From: Ectocarpus siliculosus
Taxonomy: Eukaryota; Sar; Phaeophyceae; Ectocarpales; Ectocarpaceae
Length of the DNA stretch: 10,963 bases
Assembly (NCBI GenBank): GCA_000310025.1
Contig: FN649734.1
Span: forward strand, 3,507,905-3,518,867
Reading direction: 5' to 3'
The notes beneath the pieces are model-generated. The model was not told where the DNA came from. It made no database searches and saw only the letters and a list, made by a program, of their open reading frames with translations. Positions 1 to 6,989 of this stretch are shown here, one piece after another (position 1 is the first letter of the stretch; every line of letters begins with the position of its first letter). A program made the translations under genes and the position numbers.

Positions 1-463
1 CGTCATTGGGGCGGGCGGCGGGGTGAGGGTGGCACCAAGGGAGATAAAAGGGGTATTGAATTGCTATTTCATCGTGGACGACATTCATCACCTTTTCGTG
101 ACCCTCGACAGGGGGAGGTTACTCTTTTACCCGTGCATGCCGTAGGCGTTCGGTCATTGACCTAGCTGGGAGGGGGGGGTTCATGGTTCCCGGCATCTGC
201 CGCGCTGAAGAACGGACCAATGACGACATGACTCGAGTAATCGTGGGTACTGAAGAACAGCAGAACGTTTCCCATTCCTCGGGGGTGCCGTGTCCCGTGT
301 CCCGTGCGAGGGGCGGGGGGGGCGGATAGGAGGGTCCAGGCCTGGGTGCCACGAGCGCTGTGTGCATGTGGGCGGACGTTCGACGCCTAACGCTAATGCT
401 ACACACCGGAGGCCTTACACCTTGGCATGCAGGAATAAGACCGGCACGTTGCACGCGTTGTAC
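1..463 (-). other. MTHFR intron 7 (incomplete)
   Basis: Follows donor GTACAACG. I searched both strands for the expected downstream MTHFR segment and for other family motifs and found none. The stretch holds G-rich runs, including eight G at 172-179 and G-rich DNA at 8-30, but no gene I can support. Confidence 0.7.
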
Positions 464-590
464 CTTCATCTCCTCCATCTTTGCCATGAGCTCCGGCGGG
501 ACTCGGGTGAGGCAGAAGCCGGTCATCTTCTTGAAACCCCCGTACGCGTTGATGCACATCAGCCCTGGCACCACCGGCACTTCGATGCCC
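464..590 (-). CDS. MTHFR: MTHFR exon 7 (residues 249-291)
   Basis: Acceptor ACCAAAAAAAG is followed by G GGC ATC; the first G completes Arg249. The exon is 127 bp and ends in AKMEEMK before donor GTACAACG at 463. The stretch [20 protein letters not shown] and the following TGFC resemble the plant PIVPGIMPINNYRGF and TGFC region, so this lineage is plant-like here. The family continues with an acidic DNEEAVKAYG-like segment that is not found in 1-463, so the next exon is off the left edge. Confidence 0.91.
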
Positions 591-3500
591 CTTTTTTTGG
601 TGTTTTGGAGGGGAAAGGAGTAGCGGCGGAGATAATTCAAAAACACAAAATTCGGTGACAAACGGCGGCGACAGCGACAACAGCAAAGGACGGTACTATC
701 GACAAATTCGTCAGAAATATGGTACCGCAAAACGCATGGGAACTTGACCGAATCGTTTCATGATTTTGTTTTTCAGCATACGCACAAGCCGAGCAACGAG
801 CGAACAAGACCTGCCTCTGCACACTCACACTGCCTTCGCGCGCCTGGTCACATACTGGTCTCGCGAACCATGACGCAGTGATACATCTACCGGGCAGCCA
901 GTTGTTGGCGGGGCGACGGCCGTTCACAAAGGAAAACAACATCACACCTGTCTCGGCAGGCCTTGATGTACGAGGCGTAGACGGCGGGGTCGAAGAACAT
1001 TTGAGTAATGATGAAGTCCGCCCCCGCGTCCACCTTCTCCTTGATGTAGTTCATCTCTATCTCGAAGTCAGCGTCTACGGCAGAGAAGGCACACAGCGCA
1101 GCACGCAGCATGTCGTGGGAGTCAACACGTGGGCGCAGGGTTAGCGACTGCCATGGCAGCAGCAACAGCGCTGTGATCCGTTGGTAGACAGAAGGTCTCA
1201 GAGCCAGCGTCTACGCAGCGGTGGCACCAGCCGTGTTCGAAACAAAATCACGGGGCCATCTATCCCGCACACGGGAGCCGTTGGCCACTCGTGATCGCCA
1301 CGCCCATCTCGTAAAAAACTCGGCTATTGAAACGGTCGCTACACAAGCAGGGTGAGGATATAACCCTTGAATTTATAATCGAGGCGCCCGATGGGGAACC
1401 CCACGACAAAATCAACGGCACCCTGATTCGCTCGACGGCACCGCTGCTGCTGTGTCTCCCTCTACATTCTTTCTCCGCCTCCTCTGCCCATCTGTCTACC
1501 CACCTGCCTGTCCGTCCATGTGTCGGTAATCTCTCAGCTCTCTCTCTCAATGTTTGCCTGTCGCTGTCCCTGCCTGCCTGCTCTGTACCTCTCTGCCTTT
1601 GTCTGTCTTTGTCATATTTCCAAACCCCGCACCCTCCTCCAGTCCCTCTCACCAGAGCAGACGGTGACCACCTCCTTTCCCTCCGCGTCTTGGGAGATCT
1701 TGCACCGACCCTTCTCCGCCTCGCTCAGCGACTCCACCCCTCCCGGCACCTTCGTAAAACAACAACAAAAAGCCGAAAAAAAGTAATTACAAGAATAGAC
1801 ATGGTGAATCGCCGAACGCAAAAAACAAGTGTAAGGAACGACAGAGTGGTGGAAATAGTCCACCACCAGCTTGTGCAAGAAAAAAGAATGACACCGACAA
1901 CAACGACAAAGGGGAGAGGATTTTTCAGAAAGAACTTTTGCGTCAAGGCCTCAAGACACAGGTAGCAGCTACAGGTCATGTTCCAAAGAAAAAGGGCATG
2001 TTTAAAGGCAACATCGAGAAGCATAAAAAACAAAATCAGGAAGAGAACAAACGTCTGACCACGCCCGCCCTTCGGCGCTCTCCGCGTTGAAAAAAATTCG
2101 AAACCCGGTCACGCGCGTTTCTACCACATACCTCCTTTATCCTGTTCGGGTGCCCCTCCGGGTATCCCGCCACGCTGATGCCGAAGTAGTCACCGTGATT
2201 CTTCCGGATGTACTTCACCTGGCAAGGGGAGACAAGAGAGGAAAAACTAAATAGTTGACACACGAACTCCCCGGTGACACGGATATGGGCACAACAACAA
2301 CACAAAATGCCAGAAAAAAAAATGCCAATAAGTGAACGAACACTGACTGCTGAGCCCGAGCACACATCATGAGCTCGCCAACAGCACGACGGCTGTAGAA
2401 AGAGAGAAAAAACGCTGCTATCACTTCACTTGAGGGGCGTGAAAGCTTTCGCGACGGCGTTCAGCGATACCGATCAAACCCTGAGGCAACAAACATACAG
2501 CTGTCCTGTGCTCGCGAAACAAGCGCGCTGCTATGGAAGAAGAAGCACTGCCAAACGGAAAACAACTATCGCAAGCCTCTGCGGTGTACCCAGAGTCGGG
2601 GGAAACGGGGGAACTAGCAAGGACGCCACATCCCGCCACAACATATCGATGGAGCAGCAGGCCAGCCAAGCACAACATCAGTGCGCTCCCCTCAAGATCA
2701 CACGACATGGCCCAAAAAACAGACGTGGGCACAAAAAAAAAGCAAAAGTCCAGAGCCCCGGTCATCAATATTCCGGAGGTTGTATGTATGTACACTACAC
2801 GGCCCAAACAAAAAGTGCCGTGGGAGGGCAAACAAATTCAAAGTCGAGCGCCCCGGTCATCAACAATACTCCGTTTCTGTACATCTACATATCGACGAAA
2901 AAATCATCAACACCACTCTTTGGTGTCTTTACATCTACATCCACAAAAAAATCCAGAACTCACGAGATCGAGCGCGCAGGTGAATCCTCCCTCAGCAGCC
3001 TCCCAGGTGTCGGAGCCCGTGGGAGGGTCTCCCCTCAACGCCACGATGTTGCGGATGCCGTGCTCCTAAAATATATTGCGAAGCGAGGGGAATGATGACA
3101 ATGCCATGCACAGACGGGGGTGTATCGGCGGAAAACGGGCGGGCGGGGGGGCACTATTCTAGTGAGAATGGGTCAAGAAAAAATGCGGCATGAGGGGGGA
3201 GGGCGCCGCCTGCGGCGGTGGCGCGACGACACCACATGGCGACATGGCGAATGTGCCCTAAAGTTCCGTCTTAGCCGTCCGAGAGAAAAATTGACGTGTT
3301 CGTGAATCGAGATGGTTCTGATGGGTAAGTCGCCGCTCGGACAGGCTAAAATGAGACAACTATTGAAGACTTACCACAGGAGCAGGAGACTCTTGTCAGC
3401 AGGTTTATACAAAAACCTGCATTTCGATGGTGGGTCATCCTCCCGGAAAATAACCAACGAGGCTCCGAGGTTTCATGGCAGCTGTAGCAGTGCCACCTAA

Positions 3501-6197
3501 GGTTACCGTCTACAAATCGGCGATGTTCTTGATTGTTTCTAACGTTCGGGGCGATTTTCGCCTGTTGCGTGCGGGACACACAGAGGCCGGCCAAACGTGG
3601 TACCCCCGCTAACAGAGTGGGCGTCACAATGCACCGGACTATCGTACCAGGGGATCCACGTACCACACAAACAGAGGTTACCGAGCAAAAAAAAAAAAAA
3701 AGCCGGCACCAAGGAGGCGTCCATACAGACACCGCGCCGAAATGCTCATTCACCTTGCACTGGGCCAGGGCGTGATCGATCTTGTCGACGGGCATGTTGG
3801 TGCACGTGAGGTGCATGTTGGGCACCAGGCCATGTTCCTTCTTGGTCCTCGTGGTGAGGTCGAGGGTGAGGTCGGCGGTGCTGCCGCCCGCGCCCCAGGT
3901 GAAGTCGACGAACAGGGGCTTGGTCGCCTTCATGCGGCCCAGCCGGTCCATGAGGTTCATGACGCCCTGCGCAAGAAGAGCGTTTTCGGTAACAAACGGC
4001 GGCAACAAAAAAACGATGTTAGTCCGGATGTAAGAAAAAACGGAGATTTCAGTTCAGGCGATTCAATAATGCTATGAACTTCATTGCTAATAATCCATCT
4101 TTTTTTAGACTCTTTTCTTAGAGATGGATTTGTTCGGCCATGTTAAGAAAAACAAACATTTTTTTTCAAGATTCGGATCCTTGATATCTATGTACTCCCC
4201 AAACCTAAAACAATTAATTAAATCAACCACCCCCATATTATTTTCATTTAGGTATTCAATCTAGGTGACAAAAATAAACGTTAATACACGGCCTCAAGAA
4301 GAACTCCCCGGATGAGGCAATCAACCAACCGGGGTCGGTCGTTCTTGTTGAAAGCTTGATATGGAAGGTTCAAGGTATATTGCACGCAGTGATATATATG
4401 GCCACGAATTACAGCAATTATAGCCGCGGCACCAATTCGAAAGATGACCTGGGTGTCGGAGGGAGCTTAGGGACAAGCACCAACAAGAAACCCACGCCGC
4501 CAATGTGTCTATCCAGCGGGAGCGGACCATAAACAAAATGATTCAAAAGTACGATGCGTGTCAACGGAGAAAGGGCTCAATCGTGTCGGTTGGGTCTGGC
4601 TTGGTTTGGCAGAGCCCTTTTTGTTGCGGGGAAAAGGACAACCGTCGGTCGTGGGATTCTTTGGGGGTGTCTTCGGCACGTTGTCAACACGGAGAGAACA
4701 GCGCGCGGTTTCCGGGCCGAGAGGTGGCGAAACAGTCCGGCCTGTTGTGAAAAACAGACGGGAGGCAATGCACTACGCATGAAAAACACAAGATGTGTAT
4801 AGACCATGCTTAATGAAGGCGGAGTGCTTTTCTGGTACGCACGAAACGCTCACCCCCCCCCCTTCATCTGTGACCACACGCCCCCGTATCGGAGGGTATG
4901 TTGTATGGCGGGCTTGAAGGTGAAGACCAGCAAGTGGTGCGTGCAAATTAGGCAGGCGTTGTTTTTCATCACTTATGTTGGGCGTTTCATCGAGCCTTGG
5001 GAAACCTACCACAACAACAGCAGTACTCACGCTCTTACAGGATTATGCTCCTAGTGATGGGTACTGGGAAAGAACAAGGTCTACGTGTGCCAACAGCGCA
5101 GCCTACTTGTCCCGCAACGACTCCAACGCCTCCGCAGTACAGCGGTTGGACAACGAGTGATACAGTTCGCCGGCTTGGAAAACAAGCGTATGCATAACTC
5201 GTTCGTCCGCATTTTCTTTCGCTGGAGTAAACTTCTCGACGAAGGGACTCAACTCCAGCAGCGTGCCAGATGTCAAACGCACAGGTACAAGGTCTTTAAC
5301 GTCTACTGCTGCTGTCCGAACGCGGAGTGCTCAACAAGCCGATCAGAGCGCCGCTGGGAGCGGGGCAACCAGCCCCATATCGATGTACCCATAGTCTATG
5401 TACAACAGGAGAGTGAAGATAACGCAATCTAAGGTCTGCCATGAGAAGTGCACCCACAGTTAATTATGGCCACAACGTCCCAAAACACAGAGCGAACGCA
5501 AGTACGACACGCGAGCACCCCCCCGTAAGGTTGCTACAAGGTAGCGCGGGATAACGAGATCAAGGGAAGTGCGGCAGTCGGGGCTGGTGTTAAACGGTAG
5601 CACGAAACACCGCCCGTCAACCACCATCGCATGCTGCTTTTCCATGTAATCTGCGGTGAATTCGTCCCTTAGCTGTCAATTCTAAAGGGATCCATCTTGC
5701 GGCAAAGAATCTATTCTTGTATTGGAGGCGGGCAATCGGGAGGGAGCACAAAAAATTGTGGTAACCGCCCGGTATCACAGCCGACGCTGTAGTAGCATAC
5801 CACGTGTGTTCGATTGTGATGTCCACGACACATGCTCATGAAAAAATGCGCCAACAAAGCGCCCGTCTTCCGTCCTGCTGTCTTGACGACAACGACACCA
5901 GACAGCTAGCCAGCAGCGAAGGGAGTGAGCGAGAGACAGAGCACCCCCCGCTCTGTCGAAATCCACTCCAAAGACCAATCAATGTTTGGTTGGTCTCGAG
6001 GAGGGGTGCGGTTGTCTTTTGGTACACCACATTCAACGCGAGGTCATAATTTCATATTTTCAGTCTGCACGTCTTACCGTGTCCGTCCGCGGAGGAAAAA
6101 ACTCGAGCGACTGGAAGCCAGCGCCGCCCTCCGTCAGCGCCTCCTTGGCGCTAGCCTGAATGAGGTCGATGATCTTGGTGTCCGGCTCGGAAGACAT
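464..6197 (-). CDS. MTHFR: Methylenetetrahydrofolate reductase, exons 1-7 (3' end outside window)
   Basis: Joined minus-strand exons 6197-6078, 3966-3754, 3065-2964, 2218-2132, 1749-1653, 1074-948 and 590-464 give 291 residues with no frame break. MTHFR reduces 5,10-methylene-THF to 5-methyl-THF, using FAD and NAD(P)H, for methionine synthesis. Visible motifs, in order: LEFFPP (residues 31-36, Glu32 matching the catalytic Glu28 of E. coli MetF), [22 protein letters not shown] (Asp124 matching the flavin-contacting Asp120), [23 protein letters not shown] (Gln231 matching Gln183; Ala225 at the site of human Ala222) and VPGLM. This is nearly the whole TIM barrel. The last catalytic helices and any regulatory domain lie beyond the left edge. 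The start at 6197 is the only Met just before the barrel, has A at -3, and is followed by a short hydrophilic leader with no targeting character, so a cytosolic location is inferred. Splice phases are 0,0,0,0,1,2,0. The family is certain from motifs; exon borders come from phase and consensus, not transcripts. Confidence 0.93.
591..947 (-). other. MTHFR intron 6
   Basis: 357 bp GT-AG intron: donor GTGTGATG, acceptor ACCAAAAAAAG. The splice phase (2) is forced by KACRD-AG/G-GIEV. No other feature seen. Confidence 0.85.
948..1074 (-). CDS. MTHFR: MTHFR exon 6 (residues 207-249, both end codons split)
   Basis: Acceptor TCTGCCGTAG is followed by AC GCT GAC; these two bases complete Asp207. The exon is 127 bp and ends in KACRD plus AG before donor GTGTGATG at 947. 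It contains [14 protein letters not shown], with Gln231 (folate and NADH contact) and Ala225, the position of the common human A222V variant, here the normal Ala. Confidence 0.93.
1075..1652 (-). other. MTHFR intron 5 with long purine-rich stretch
   Basis: 578 bp GT-AG intron: donor GTGAGAGG, acceptor TCTGCCGTAG, phase 1. On the transcribed strand its 5' two-fifths is a degenerate GA/GACA-rich tract (plus-strand CT-rich, about 1440-1652). No gene seen. Confidence 0.85.
1440..1665. repeat. Degenerate CT-rich low-complexity tract
   Basis: The plus strand is dominated by CTCT, CTGT and CTGC units, including a CTCTCTCTC stretch near 1540-1550. It lies almost wholly inside MTHFR intron 5, with its right end just touching exon 5. 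The repeat is imperfect, so it is an old microsatellite. Confidence 0.7.
1653..1749 (-). CDS. MTHFR: MTHFR exon 5, insertion segment (residues 175-206 plus 1 base)
   Basis: Acceptor TTTTACGAAG is followed by GTG CCG GGA. The exon is 97 bp and ends in VTVCS plus one G before donor GTGAGAGG at 1652. It was recognised because exon 4 ends in phase 0 while exon 6 needs one leading base, and this exon alone supplies it, making codon GAC (Asp207). It encodes an acidic and basic, probably solvent-exposed segment ([10 protein letters not shown] through KEVVTVCS) with no counterpart in the human or E. coli enzymes. Similar insertions occur, as far as I recall, in some other eukaryotic MTHFRs. Confidence 0.85.
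1750..2131 (-). other. MTHFR intron 4
   Basis: 382 bp GT-AG intron: donor GTATGTGG, acceptor TTTTACGAAG preceded by a T/GTT-rich tract. Phase 0. No gene or notable repeat beyond A-rich plus-strand stretches. Confidence 0.83.
2132..2218 (-). CDS. MTHFR: MTHFR exon 4 (residues 146-174)
   Basis: Acceptor CCCCTTGCCAG is followed by GTG AAG TAC (VKYIRK). The exon has 29 codons and ends in NRIKE before donor GTATGTGG at 2131. It contains [16 protein letters not shown], a typical MTHFR stretch. It joins exon 3 as ALDL-VKYI, as in plant and animal enzymes. Confidence 0.93.
2219..2963 (-). other. MTHFR intron 3 with tandem repeats
   Basis: 745 bp GT-AG intron: donor GTGAGTTC, acceptor CCCCTTGCCAG, phase 0. 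It contains a two-unit tandem repeat at 2709-2890 and a further repeated ACATCTACAT at 2881-2890 and 2931-2940. Long plus-strand open frames here run antisense over exon 3, show no family motif, and are not called. Confidence 0.85.
2709..2890. repeat. Two-copy tandem repeat, about 92 bp unit, in MTHFR intron 3
   Basis: Unit 1 (2709-2800) and unit 2 (2801-2890) both begin GGCCCAAA. They share a perfect core GCCCCGGTCATCAA (2755-2768 and 2850-2863), then TCCG and a TGTAC/ACAT-type end. Small indels separate the units, so the duplication is diverged. Confidence 0.75.
2964..3065 (-). CDS. MTHFR: MTHFR exon 3 (residues 112-145)
   Basis: Acceptor ATATTTTAG is followed by GAG CAC GGC (EHGIRN). The exon has 34 codons and ends in TCALDL before donor GTGAGTTC at 2963. 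It holds [10 protein letters not shown], whose Asp124 matches the residue that tunes the flavin, and the EGGF segment found in eukaryotic MTHFR. It is short and has to be found by motif because it is not the start of any long open frame. Confidence 0.92.
3066..3753 (-). other. MTHFR intron 2
   Basis: 688 bp GT-AG intron: donor GTGAATGA, acceptor ATATTTTAG, phase 0. Contains a 15-base homopolymer at 3687-3701 (A on plus, T on the transcript). No other gene seen. The open frame that runs from exon 2 into this intron is read-through past the donor. Confidence 0.85.
3687..3701. repeat. Mononucleotide run A15
   Basis: Fifteen A on the plus strand, a T15 run in the MTHFR pre-mRNA about 50 bases after the exon 2 donor. 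Likely length-variable between individuals. Confidence 0.9.
3754..3966 (-). CDS. MTHFR: MTHFR exon 2 (residues 41-111)
   Basis: Acceptor CTTGCGCAG is followed by GGC GTC ATG (GVMNL). The exon has 71 codons and ends in HALAQCK before donor GTGAATGA at 3753. It contains [12 protein letters not shown] and [10 protein letters not shown], both diagnostic of MTHFR. The start joins cleanly to FFPPRTDT of exon 1. Confidence 0.93.
3967..6077 (-). other. MTHFR intron 1 (2.1 kb)
   Basis: GT-AG intron: donor GTAAGACG, acceptor CTTGCGCAG, phase 0. It has an AT-rich island near its 3' end (4057-4290), a 9-bp inverted repeat AAAGGGCTC/GAGCCCTTT at 4570-4578 and 4612-4620, and a ten-C run at 4853-4862. Short open frames on both strands (for example plus 5085-5432) show no family motif, so no nested gene is called. 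I looked for transposon proteins near 4770-5430 and found none that were convincing. Confidence 0.8.
4057..4290. other. AT-rich island in MTHFR intron 1
   Basis: A stretch clearly richer in A and T than its surroundings, with ATTAATTAAAT-type sequence near 4213 and a perfect 9-bp inverted repeat AATCCATCT/AGATGGATT at 4092-4100 and 4122-4130. No reading frame of note. Its origin is unknown. Confidence 0.6.
6078..6197 (-). CDS. MTHFR: MTHFR exon 1 (residues 1-40)
   Basis: ATG at 6197-6195, 40 whole codons, ending in [10 protein letters not shown] before donor GTAAGACG at 6077. It carries the catalytic Glu of the EFFPP motif on the first barrel strand. Phase 0 at the end matches the next exon. 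The opposite strand is also open here by chance. Confidence 0.9.
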
Positions 6198-6578
6198 GGT
6201 TCACGGCTCTCTTTTGGGAGGTGTGTGAAAGAGCTGGCAGGTGAGGTGATGGGTAGCACATTGACTGACTTGAGCATGGTTACGTCACGAGAATCGTTCT
6301 TGAGGGGGATCCGCGCATTTAAAATCAACCCCTCCACGAATCTGCGGAGCAACTCGAGATCACGCTCACGCTCACGCGATCTGGATCATTCGTTCAGTTC
6401 ATCATCAACATCGCTACCGCGGCAAATACCACCACCGCTCGCTGCTCTTATTGAGGGGCAGCACATCACACCAGCGCTGGCTTTCAGGATTCACCCCGTA
6501 GTACCGCACGCCAGAGAGGCTGCCACCGGCTGCGCCTGGTGGTGGATTAACGCGTCGACGACACACAGCACGGTTAGC
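6198..6578. promoter_or_regulatory. Divergent intergenic region between MTHFR and PGAM
   Basis: 381 bp separate the MTHFR ATG (6197, minus) from the proposed PGAM ATG (6579, plus), so both promoters and 5' leaders should lie here unless a leader intron exists. I see no clear TATA box. A short tandem CACGCT CACGCT CACGCG occurs at 6361-6378. The PGAM reading frame is open upstream through this region, so the true PGAM start could be further left. Promoter role is inferred from layout only. Confidence 0.55.
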
Positions 6579-6989
6579 ATGCGTCGAAGTACGTCGTGGT
6601 CAAGCAGCAGGGCGCGCCGACGGCTGCTGCAGAACAGCGGCAGGAGGCTGATTTTCGTCTCGGCGTTCGTCGCCTGCTCCACGCGCCGGGGCCTGGGCTT
6701 CCTCCCGACGGCTACGCACCCGACGGCCCTCCGGAGATGGAAATCAACCACCACGGCTTTCGGCCGCCATCACGCCGGCAGCAGCAGCGGCAGCAGCAGC
6801 AGCCGACACCTGGCCGACAGCGTGAGCAGGAGCATCAGGATGGCCAGGAGAAGAAGAGAGAGCACGCTTATGGCCGCGCAAGGAGCGGCGGGCGGGAGCG
6901 GGGATGGGAGGCAGAGGCCGGGCAAGGGGACGCAGGTGGTACTCCTCCGGCACGGGATGAGCACGTTCAACAAGCTCAACATTTTCACG
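6579..6989 (+). CDS. PGAM: PGAM exon 1 (residues 1-137; start tentative)
   Basis: Contains the N-terminal extension and LLRHGMSTFNKLNIFT, ending at codon ACG. The following bases are GCAAGT, a GC donor. The nearby GT (in AAGTATT) would leave the wrong phase for GWCDVPL. A Gly/Ser linker (residues 67-75) is encoded by AGC repeats at 6777-6803. The 3' end is firm; the 5' end is not. Confidence 0.8.

Noticed and set aside
37-49. 13-base match AAGGGAGATAAAA shared with 9214-9226
   Set aside because: The flanks do not match, and a single short A-rich match in 11 kb can occur by chance.
2132-2218. Alternative donor GTGGTAGA inside GTATGTGG that would join exon 4 directly to exon 6
   Set aside because: It would give the right phase but skips exon 5, which has good splice sites, coding character and the phase needed with the stronger GTATGT donor.
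2430-3095. 221-codon plus-strand open frame
   Set aside because: It covers MTHFR exon 3 antisense and the intron repeats, is low in complexity, and has no recognisable domain.
4570-4620. tRNA or structured RNA at the AAAGGGCTC/GAGCCCTTT inverted repeat
   Set aside because: No tRNA A-box or B-box pattern and no cloverleaf. A 9-bp stem alone is too little.
5085-5432. Possible nested gene or retroelement remnant in MTHFR intron 1
   Set aside because: I compared both strands with polymerase, integrase and gag-type motifs from memory and saw no match. The frames are short.
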